A DNA stretch of 64,000 bases. Source: Warburgia ugandensis (taxonomy: Eukaryota; Streptophyta; Magnoliopsida; Canellales; Canellaceae). Shown piece after piece: positions 13,432-24,200 of this stretch. Position 1 is the stretch's first letter. The number at the start of each line of letters is the position of its first letter. Position numbers and translations under genes: made by a program. Below the pieces are notes generated by a model. The model was not told the origin of the DNA. It did no database searches and saw only the letters and a list, made by a program, of their open reading frames with translations. The DNA is taken from positions 12,664,327 through 12,728,326 of the forward strand of contig CP141137.1 of the NCBI GenBank assembly GCA_035236585.1. Reading direction: 5' to 3'.

Positions 13432-13631
13432 AGGGCTGCCCTGGTGCATGAAGCTCCCGCTTACGCGAGGTCTGGGAAAGGGACGGACCATAAGGGCCCA
13501 TAGTAGGCAGCCTTACCTTGTATTTTTGCAAGAGGCTGTTTAATACAAGAGGCTATTTTCACTCCTTGAACCCATGACCTCAAGGTCACAAGACGACAAC
13601 TTTTACAGTTGCGCCAACATCTTATGACAAC
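13432..13631 (-). mobile_element. Au-type tRNA-derived SINE
   Basis: Read on the minus strand it contains TTGGCGCAACTGTAAAAG (A-box region), 'tgaccttgaggtcatgggttcaa' (B-box region), GCCTCTTGCAAAAATACAAG, 'gtaaggctgc' and a 3' part ending in 'gcaccagggcagccc', matching the plant Au SINE. The flanking direct repeats AACTTCGAAACATAT (13417-13431) and AACTTCAAAACATAT (13632-13646) match at 14 of 15 positions. An extra stretch of roughly 23 bp ('tattaaacagcctcttg'-like) duplicates part of the body near 13530-13555. Confidence 0.9.
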
Positions 13632-13875
13632 AACTTCAAAACATATGTATGCTTTTTTGAGGTTTGTTGGTAAAGAAATAGCATCACAATCTCTGCTTTT
13701 TGTATGACTTGATTTATTCATTGTTAGATTGCTTGCTTGAGATCTTTATAATGATCGTCATTGATTCATCAACTTAGATTACCACTGACATGCTACATGT
13801 CAGTTGTGAAGTTCTTGTTACAATGAAACAAAAGTGACAATGAAATATAATTCCATGCAAAAGAAATTTCAGCTA

Positions 13876-14014
13876 TTTAATGCAAGTGTAAAGTGCAAGT
13901 GACATATGGTTAGTTGAAAAAAAGTAAAAAGCAGTCATTTTCTCTAATTTTTTTTGCTTTTTTACTTTTTTTTGACTAATCATATGTCACATGCACTTTA
14001 CACTTGTAGTAAAT
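13876..14014. mobile_element. Hairpin MITE-like element
   Basis: Two arms of about 58 bp, 13876-13934 and 13955-14014, are inverted copies. Each has a GCAAGTGTAAAGTGCAAGTG-type outer part, then 'gacatatg-ttagt' and an A-rich or T-rich inner part, and only about 20 bp lies between them. There is no coding capacity. Superfamily is unassigned because a clear target-site duplication was not found. Confidence 0.7.
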
Positions 14015-15291
14015 AATTGAAATTAACAATAGTAAAAGGAAAATGGAGATAATTTGAACTTGAAATCTCTACCTTGCAAGATAGAAGGTCGATTTTCCAG
14101 ACCAGTTGAAATACTCTTCTTGCAAAAACTAATTTAACATGAAATCCATGTTAATAAGAGTCTTATAGGAGCTATGGCTACCCTCTAATTTCTATTTCTA
14201 TTGTTTTATGGGATGTAATAGGTATATGTAATTATGGATCTTTAAAAACCTTCTATTATATATCTTATATCTTATACTTTGTATTTACTTGACCCAAAAA
14301 AATAAATAAATTACATGCTAACTAAAAACCTTACGGTTCTCATCTCTGACGTAAACGCGGTCCCAAACTTTTATCAAACATCAAGGTTCTCATCTTTGAT
14401 GTTTAGAAATCTAACAACTCAGATATATGATTACTTTGCTTCCTCTTCCCATCTTGTCTCTTGGTAATTAGCATTGTTTGAAGTTTTCACCATGTTCTAT
14501 AGCCACCTCACACTGTCCCAACCAAAGTTCCATACCATCAGAATAATTGAAAATTGTTTGAAATAGCATGACTTGTTAATATCCTAATTTGGTCGAAAAT
14601 CATTAAAAAATTCTTATATCTTTTGAATTCAATGCAAATATATGGAAAGTGGATACTAACATGAAAAATCAATAAACTTTCCAAAATGAATAATAACAAC
14701 ATGAATTTACCAAATTAAACTCTAAATTTACTAGCTACTTATCAAATTCTCAAATATTGTAGATAAACTTGGTTAAAAATCCAAAATTTTGGCATTTTGT
14801 AGAAATTTGGCTCGCCGATATAATACCCATCAAAACTTTTTTAACCCAATCTAAGTCCACAGTTCCCCTTGGTGAGCAAGATGATCCCAAGATGGCCATC
14901 ATGCAAATGACAACATCCTAGCCACAGTAGTCGTTCACGTACAAAACTAAATAAACACGCTACCAACTACCACGAACCCCTAACCTCTCAACTGCTAATC
15001 CAAAAATAACATATAATATCATTTTTCACATAAATCCGAACTCTAATAATAATAATAATAATAATAATAACCGTCCAGCCCAATTACCTTCCCTGACATC
15101 CCCCGGAGAAATGATAAATCAACGGATTGAGGTTTCGAAAGAGTGATTAAACCCCGTAATTACAGGACGATAACACGTCACGCATCCTCTTTCTTTGCTT
15201 CTTCCTTTCTCGCCAATATTATAATACCAATTCCAGTCCTGACACAAAACACGGGATTTCTCTTCCTGTTCCACGGATTTCCGAAGAATTC
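14015..15291 (+). promoter_or_regulatory. Upstream region of the NAC gene
   Basis: AT-rich non-coding DNA with a (TAA)n run at about 15043-15070. The last 200 bp becomes pyrimidine-rich, as expected for a 5' UTR. No convincing TATA box was fixed and the transcription start is unknown. Confidence 0.4.
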
Positions 15292-18200
15292 ATGGGAGGC
15301 AAAGAACGTCTTGCACCAGGGTTTCGTTTTCATCCGACGGATGAAGAACTCGTCAGCTACTACCTCAAGCGCAAGGTCTGCGGAAGGCCCCTTCGATTCG
15401 ATGCTATCTCAGTAGTCGATCTCTACAAGTCCGAGCCCTGGGATTTACCAGGTTTTTTTTTCTTGGATTTTTTGTATTCTTTTCTGGGTTTTTTGTTTCT
15501 TCCTCTTTTCTGATGAATTGGAGTGAAAACAGGTCAATCTCTTCTGAGAACTCGCGATCTGGAATGGTACTTCTTCAGTGCCCTAGACAAGAAGTATGGG
15601 AATGGTTCAAGAACGAACCGCGCTACGGAGCAGGGTTACTGGAAGACTACTGGGAAAGATCGGGCCGTTCGCCGGAATTCAAGGACGGTTGGGATGAAGA
15701 AGACACTAGTGTTTCATATTGGTCGTGCCCCACGCGGAGAGAGGACTAACTGGGTCATGCATGAGTACAGACTAGAGGATGAAGAATTAGGGCACGCTGG
15801 AATCGCTCAGGTAAACGAAAATTTGAATTATCTTCTTTTGTTTTCTTTTCAGTAGTTAATTTCTTTTTCTTTGTTCTTGTTTTTCTTCTAGTTATTTGTC
15901 CTGATTCTGTTTGGTTTGTTGTCTTATTTTTACTTTTGTGGTTTTGGGCAGGATGCTTTTGTCCTTTGTAGGATTTTTCAGAAGAGTGGTTCCGGGCCCA
16001 AGAATGGGGAGCAGTATGGGGCGCCTTTCGTTGAGGAGGACTGGGAGGATGACATCATAGTTCCAAAGAAGGAAAATAATGAGGATGGTTTGTTGAATTC
16101 TGTTGAGCAGCAGGCATATGTGCAACCATTGGAAGAGCATCATGAGCAGGTATGGGCTGTCGAGAATCTTTTGGTTTGTATGTGGATTGCTTTACTGCAA
16201 TACTTGGTTGATGGAGGAAAACAATAGCAATGTGTGGTGCAACTGATAATTTCATTAAGTTTATGTTAGTTCTTGGGATGAGTGCGTTTTCTTTTGTTTG
16301 ATTTGTAGTAGTGCAATTGATAATTTTATTAAGTTGTCTGGATCTGGTTTGAATGTCGTGTACTGGAATTTTGATTTGATGAGTAGCAATTGATAATTTT
16401 GTTAAGCTGTTAGTAGCTGTAGTGGTGAGTGTCTGCTTTTGGTTTGGCATTTGCTAATGTTTAATGTCAGTTTCCAGCACCAGGTGTAAGCTTTACTGAA
16501 TCTTGTATAACTGTGATTGTGAACAATTCCCAAAAGGATCTTCCAGTAAGTGAAACTATATTCTCTGGTTGATTTTTAACAACTACAGTTGTTATTGTTT
16601 CAGTTGTGTTATAATTGCAAGCATACTTGTAGGTGCCCCAGTTAGCCCTTTAGGTCAATCTGTATCTGTACAGGGTGAGTCAACTGTTGCTAAGCATAAT
16701 TTTGTCTAACTACTCGAATTTATTGCTCGCTTTTGTCATTATTGGAAAAATATGTTTGAGGTGGCATATTTGTTTGTCTCTGCGGTTCAACCTAACACAA
16801 ACTAGTCTTACCATGAGACATTAACGAAATGCATGCATTTGTCTCATACACTATGGGGATGGTGAGAGGAGATATATTTTACATCCCAGAGGGGCTATAA
16901 TTGGAGATACCATTGTTTCTGGTACAGAAGTTCCTATATCAATGGGAAATGCCCTACCTTTGAGTGCGGTTTGAACTATTGATTTACGTAATTGGAAGTA
17001 ACCAATTAGGTTTACGACGAAACCTAGAAATCGATCACTGATTTGAGGACCTCTATGGGATAGACCTCAACAGAAAACTGAAGAGTAACGGCAGCAAGTG
17101 ATTGAGTTCAGTAGTTCCTCATATAAAATTATTGACTATAGAGATATGATAATATGGAGAAGACAAAATTGTTTGGAGCACGGACAGAACTAGAAGCGCT
17201 CCTTGTTTCAAAGAGAGGAGGATGGGTTATTCACATTTCATTTGATGGTCAGAGGCGAATTGAAAGCTAAACAATGGTAATTCTAAATATCCGCAGTGAA
17301 AAATAGAGATGTCTCCTATGTTATCTGTAATATGTGGAAGTATCGACGTAATTTCATAAAGTCATTCGGTCTGAATGCTACATGAAGAACATAAGCCAGA
17401 TGACAAAACAGAGAGACATAGGATGTATAAGATCATAACATGAGTGATTTGGCAGATTTGGATTCCTATATATCCACTCATGTGGTACTTCATCATACGA
17501 TTCATAGAAGATCCATCTGTCTAGATATTATCATATACATCCAGAAAGCCGTATGCTTTGGAAGAAGCTTGTACAGTTTGGGAAGAGGTTTTTATTGAGC
17601 AAAAAGAAGAATCTACTTCAACCGATATGCCCTTAGGCACGGCCATACATAACATAGAAATCACCCTTGGAAAGGGTGAACAATTAGCTAGAGCAACAGG
17701 TGCTGTAGCGAAACTGATTGCAAAAGAGGGTAAATCGGCCACACACACACACACACACACTTCCGCTCCTCTGGGACATGTGCATTACTTTGAAGGACCC
17801 TACTCTTCATTGCTTTCACTGTCCCTTACTGAACAGGTCTTGTTCTTGAGTTCTTGCATATCTTGCGCCACACACACGCACGCACGCACTTTGAAGGACC
17901 CTACTCTTCATTGCGTTCACTGTCCCTTACTGAACAGGTCTTGTTCTTGAGTTCTTGCATATCTTGCGCCAAGCACAGATGGAGTGACTTCAATTTGGAC
18001 CCAACACACAAGCCACTTGACAATAAGAGCGATCTTCGTTCCAAGCTCTGGACTTCAAGTCAAGTGAACCTGCTATTTAACTTTGACTTCACTTGCATGG
18101 TCCTTAGTACGAGCTCTTGAAAGTAAAATACACCTGCCTCTAGAGTTAGAAACATAATTACCAAATCCAGCCATTCGGCACTTCCTATTATTAACAGCAA

Positions 18201-21200
18201 TAATGGTCCTACTGCCATCAAAATTAAGCTTGATCTAACCCGCAAAGGAAAAAGTCAAGTCTTAGGTTTCTAAGTAGCAAAACAGAATATAGGGAAGCAA
18301 GGGCAAAGGATTTGCACCTGAAATATAATGAGCAATAAGAGAATTATTGACCCTAGAAATCAAAAGGTAATATGATTATACAACAAAAATATTCGCTCAT
18401 GGGTCTACACATAGGGAGAGACAAAGGTTTTAAGGCTTGGCCAAATTGTTCAAATTTGAATAGAACAGATGCCCAAGTCCATCCTTAGTACTGTGAGAAT
18501 AGGATCATGATTTGATGAAGGAAGAATTCTTTGATAAATCTAATGGAGACCTAGGAATAGGAGAAGTGGTCAAGAAATGATCGAGCAGCACTTAACTTCC
18601 ATAGGGGGATTAATAGGTTTTATATTCGGCATGAATTATGAAATCCTTGACATTTCGAGTGAGCTAAGGAAGGCATTAGACTTGTTGTCAAACATCTGAC
18701 TATGTCCAGAATCTCCTGGAGTGCCACAAATAAACACCCTGGGCGAGGCTAGCCAGCCTGAACAAGATAATCTCTTTTCTAAATGAGCTTGTGCATCATA
18801 GACTGCAGCCATTATCTAGGGAAAAGAATGTTTGAAGTCTTAGGTTTCTAAGAAGCAAAACAGAATATAGAGAGGCACGTGCAAAGGATTCGCATTTGAA
18901 ATATAATGAGCAATAAGGGAATAATTGACCCTAGAAATCAAAAGGTAATATGATTATACAAAAAAAAATATTTGCTCGCATCTGAAATATGAACGAGCAA
19001 TAAGGGATTAATTGAACCTAGAAATCAAAAGGTAATATGATTATACAACAAAAATATTTGCTCATGGGTCCACACATAGGGAGAGACAAAGGTTTTAAGG
19101 CTTGGCCAAATTGTTCAAATTTGAATAGAACAGATGGCTAAGGCCATCCTTAGTAATGTGAGAATAGGATCATGATCTAATGAAGGAAGAATTCTTTGAT
19201 AAATCTAATGGAGACCTAGGAATAGGATAAGCGGTCAAGAAATGATCGAGCAGCACTTAACTTTTCACAGGGGGATTAATAGGTTTCATATTCGGTCCCA
19301 AGCCCGGATGAAAAAGGAGGAGGGTCTTGCTTCAGGTGCCAGCCGGCAAGGGAGAAGTTGAAGATGATTTTGTTATTTATTTCTTACAAATGAATATGCA
19401 TTTGTATATTAGTTTGTGAGGAAGAAATGAAAATAATCTCTAGCTTCTTAAAATATGGCAACCCTTGCGTCAGGTACCCAGCCGGCAAGGGTGAAGCTGA
19501 AGATGGTTTTGTTATTTCTTTTTTGCTTGCAAATGAATATACATTTATATATTAGTTTGTAAGGAAGAAATGAAAATCATCTTCAGTTTTTTAAAACTAC
19601 GGCAACCCAAACTATGACATGAATCGAATACAGACATTCCCTCAAGCTACAACATTTCCCATAAGCGACGCGCTGCATTGGATCCTGGGTGCAGTGAAAA
19701 ATAGGCAAGGGTTGCTAAGGCATTCTCCCAGAAGCGACGCGCTACATTGGATCCTGGGTGTAATGAAAAATGGGCAAGGGCTGCTAGAGCATCCCCTTGG
19801 AAGCGATGCGCTGCATTAGAACCCAGGTGCAGTGAAAAGTAGACATGGGTTCATATCATGGAGGTCGAGAAAGGCTATAGTAAATAGGGTATTTCCAGAA
19901 CATAAGATTCGTATCACCACATGGAATATAGGGACATTGACAGGTAAGAGTTTGGAGTTAGTAGATGTGATGAAATGTAGGAGAGTCAACATCGCTTGTA
20001 TTCAAGAAACCAAGTGGAAAGGGGCTAAAGCTAGAGAAATAGATGGGTATAAATTATGGTATGTAGGAAAGGAAAATAACAGAAATGACGTAGGAATAAT
20101 AGTGGATAAGGAATTAAAGGATAAAGTTGTGGACATTAAAAGAATTAGTGATGGAATTATAATAATAAAACTTGTTCTAGGAGAGCAGATTATTAATGTT
20201 ACAAGTGCATACGCACCATAAGTAGGGTTACAAGATATAATCAAGAGATAGTTTTGGGAAGATATGGAGGGAGTCATGCAAGAAATTCCCAACACTGAGG
20301 GGATATTTATAGGAGCAGACTTAAATGGCCATGTAAGAAAAGATAAGGAAGGATATGATAGAATACATGGAGGGTATGGTATAGGTGAATGCAATGAGAT
20401 GGGGGAGAATATCCTCTATTTTGCTTTGTCATATAACCTGTCCATTGCAAATTCACTCTTTAAGAAGAGGGATGAACACTTAATAACCTTTAAAAGTGGA
20501 CTTCATAAAAGCCAAATAGACTTTTTTCTACTTAAGAATAATGAACTATCTATATGTAAGGATTGTAAGGTGATACCCAGTGAGAGTTTAACCTCACAAC
20601 ATAGGTTAATGGTTATAGATATCCATATCAAAAGATGGAGAAAAAGAACTGAACTTAATACACATTCAAAAACTAAGTGGTGGAACTTAAAAAGAGAGAA
20701 AATAACCTCATTCAAAAATAAGTTGATGGTAGAAGGAAATTGGAACTATGAAACAGAAGTAAATACCATGTGGACTAATATGGCCGAGTCCATTAAGAAA
20801 GTGGCAAAAGATGTCTTAGGAGTATCTAAAGGTAAAAGGTTATTAGCAAAGGAAACATGGTAGTGGAGTGAAACAGTGCAAAAAGTTCTTAAAGAAAAAC
20901 GGATGCGTTTTAAAGCATGACAGAAGATTAGAAATAATGAAAACTATGTACAATATAAGAATGCTAAAATGGTTGCTAAGAGAATAGTAAGTGAGGCTAA
21001 ACTTAAAGTATCTAATGAGCTCTACAATAAACTAGGAACAAGAGAAGGTGAGAAAGATGTGTTTAAACTTGCAAAAGTAAGAGAATAGAAGGGTAAGGAC
21101 TTAGATCATGTTAGATGTATTAGAAGCGAAGATCAAAGGGTATTAGTCACAGATGATGAGATCAAACAAAGGTAGGAAACATACTTTCAAAAATTGTTAA

Positions 21201-24200
21201 ATGACAATGGCTTTGAGAATATAGGGATTGAAAATACTATAAATTTAAATAACATTGGATATTATAGATATGAACGTAGGATTAAAATACCTAAGGTAAA
21301 AGAGGCCTTGAAAAAGATGAAATCAGGAAAGGCCATGTGGCCTGATGGTATATCAATAGAGGTTTGGAAGCATATGGGAGATATTGGGGTAGTTTGGTTG
21401 ACTAAGTTGTTTAACAAGATTATAAAATCAAAGAAAATGCTGGATGAGTGGATGAGTGGAGGAAAAGCTCTAGTGTACCAATCTATAAGAATAAAGGAGA
21501 CATACAGAGCTGCACAAATTGTCGAGGGATCAAACTTATGAGCCACACTAGGAAACTTTTTGAAAGAGTGATTGAGAAGAGGCTACGACATGAAACAAGT
21601 GTAGTGGAGAATCAGTTTGGTTTCATGCCTAGGACGTCTACCATGGAAGCTATTTTTTTACTAAGACAATTAGTAGAGAAATATAGGGAGAGGAGGAAAG
21701 ACCTCCACATGTTCTTTATCGACTTAGAGAAAGCTTATGATAGAGTCCTTAGAGAGTTAATATGGAGGGTGTTGGGTGGTAAAGGGGTTTTCCAGGGATA
21801 TATAGACATAATTAAAGATATGTATGAGAGAGCGGTAACAAATGTTAAGACTACTAGTGCCGTGACTGGTGATTTTCCTGTCACTATAGGATTGCACCAA
21901 GGATCGGCATTGAGTCCATACCTTTTCACATTGGTTATGAATGAGTTAACAAAACATCTACACGAGGAGATTCCCTGGTGCATGCTATTTGCAGATGATA
22001 TAGTCTTACTTGATGAGACAAGGGAGGTTGTAAATATAAAGTTAGAGTTATGGAAAGAAGCATTAGAATATGAAGGATTTAAAATTAGCCGAACTAAGAC
22101 AAAATATGTGGAATGTAATTTTGGCAAGGAGAGTAGGAGTAGAACACCAGTCAAGATTGATAACCAAGAAGTCCTTGTTAAAGACCACTTTTGTTACTTA
22201 GGATCAATGATTCATGAGAGTGGAGAGATTGAGACGGAGGTTGCCCAGAGAATCCAAGCGGGTTAGAACAAATGGAGATGTGCATTTGGAGTTTTGTGTG
22301 ATCGATGGGTGCCACTCAAACTAAAAGGAAAATTCTATAGGATGACAATAAGGCGGCCATGCTTTATGGATCAGAGTGTTGGGCAGTTAAAGAATATCAT
22401 ACTCATAGGATGAGCGTTGCAGAAATGAGGATGTTGAGATGGATGAGTGGTAAGACAAGAAAGTATAGAATTAGAAATGAAAATTTTCGAGGAAATTTAG
22501 GAATAACACCAATAGGTAATAAGATGAGGGAGACTAGACTTGGATGGTTTGGACATGTTTAAAGGAGACCAACAACGGCACCGGTTAGAAGAAGTGAGGC
22601 AATACAAGTAGAAGGTTCTAAAAGGGCAAGGGGAAGGCCCAAAAGTACGTGGATAGAAGTGGTGAGGAAAGATTTAAAAATGTTGGGACTAAATGAAGCC
22701 ATAGTATTTAACATAGTGGAATGGGGGAATAAGATTCATGTGGCTGACCTCTAATTGGGATAAGGTCTTGATGATGATGATGATGATGATGATGGTGATG
22801 ATTTGGCATGAATTCTGAAATTCTTGACATTTCTAGTGAGCTAAGGAAGGCACTAGACTTGTTGTCAAACATTTGACTATATCCAGAATCTCCTGGAGTG
22901 CCATAGATAAACACCCTGGGCGAGGCTAGCCAGCCCGAACAAGATAATCTCTTTTCTGAATGAGCTTGTGCATCATAGACTGCAGCCATTATCTAGGGAA
23001 AAGAATGAATGGATAACTGAATGGATAGCAAGATATGCCATGGTTCAGTCTTGCCACCAGTATTTGCTTAAGGAACTCATTAGATCCAAATTCCCTTGTG
23101 TGGATATTGGCCTGGGACTCTGGCCATCATGGAGAAAATTTAGAAAAAATAAAATTGATTGCCCAGATCCCTCATTTGTGATTTCACTGTTTTGCCATAA
23201 AATTCTAGCAAGATCAATTAGGATTGTTTGAGTTAATCTCATCTTGTAGTTAGCTGTCCATTCAATAGTCTCTTTAAGAGAAAATTTTGGTATCCCTCCT
23301 TGGACATTCGAGTGGGAGAAGGGTTGAACAATATGATATCCCAAGTAGATTAGATCATCCAAACCAAATGACTTGTGTAGGAATCTTGCAGGATCCCTCT
23401 CCTAGGGGTTGAAGGACCTTGATCCAAATAATACTAAGTAGACATGGTAGGGAGTGAAGGGGAGCCTTGGTGCAACGGTAAAGTTGTTGTCGTGTGATCT
23501 TGAGGTACGGCCTCTTTCAAAAATGCAAGATAAGGCTGTGTACTATAGACTCACCCTTGTAGTCCTCCCCTTCCCCCGACCCTGCATATAGGGGAGCTTC
23601 GTGCAATGGGGCTACCCTTTTTAGACATAGTAGGGAGTAGGACCTTTACATACTAGAGGTGAGCAGTAGGATAAAAACAGAATTAGAGCTTTTTCTTGTG
23701 TACCAAGGAAACAACTTGGAGGTGGATGTGGAACTCAGGGAGTGGGAGTTGAACCCACTTCATTGTGGTTGTGAGACAAGGCCCTTAACCAACTTGGATA
23801 AGTGCTCAAGCACAACAGCAGAACAATTTTTCCGGAAAATATATCATTTAGTTAATAACAATCACTTGTTAATCTCCCGAGTTTAATTTAATTTTGGAGA
23901 AATTGGAAAACAATGAATAGATAAAGAATGACACAGCATCACACTTTTCCAACTTGCAAAATCAATTGACAAGAACTTCTTGAGCATCCTTTCCACGGAA
24001 AAAAGGGAGAAACTCTGCCGTTTATCATGATAAGAAATTATAGCATGAGATCCCTTTTGGACTTCACAAAACTCTAAAATGATTCTAGCCCTTGGTAAGA
24101 GAGATAAACAGAACTCTAAATTGGTCAGCAACCCCACAAATATTTCCTTGTAGCTACTAGTCATATCTCACCTTAGTAGTGCTCACAAAGAGCATATTAT

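Larger units (their letters stand above)
19296..22800 (+). mobile_element. Near full-length RTE-clade LINE, inactivated
   Basis: About 3.5 kb, flanked by ATTCGG (19290-19295) and ATTTGG (22801-22806). After a repeat-rich leader, 19898-20660 encodes an apurinic-type endonuclease: [41 protein letters not shown], and a 'DFFLLKN' region. 21290-22266 is reverse transcriptase: [64 protein letters not shown], the catalytic FADD at about 21990, and [12 protein letters not shown]. 22359-22740 is the RTE C-terminus ([20 protein letters not shown]). Stops near 20219, 20249, 20861 and 22264 and several frameshifts break the single ORF. The 3' end is (TGA)n at about 22769-22800. It inserted into copy 2 of the local tandem duplication. 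Confidence 0.93.
18257..23007. repeat. 577-bp tandem duplication, second copy split by a LINE
   Basis: Copy 1 spans 18257-18830. Copy 2 spans 18834-19295 and resumes at 22807-23007. The two copies match almost base for base, apart from an internal expansion in copy 2 (about 85 bp repeated at 18892-18977 and 18978-19065). The 19296-22800 LINE interrupts copy 2 at a site that is intact in copy 1 (around 18620-18630). All of this lies in NAC intron 4. Confidence 0.9.

Noticed and set aside
16055-16450. Minus-strand frame of 131 codons
   Set aside because: Shadow of NAC exon 3 and intron 3.
16955-17614. Functional group II intron or organelle contig
   Set aside because: It is flanked by NAC exons and nuclear repeats, and both rpl2 exons are truncated, so it is a nuclear copy and not organelle genome.
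21735-22154. Minus-strand frame of 139 codons
   Set aside because: Antisense shadow of the RTE reverse transcriptase on the plus strand.
23045-23362. Minus-strand frame of 105 codons in NAC intron 4
   Set aside because: It reads smoothly but I recognise no family and there is no splice or promoter evidence.
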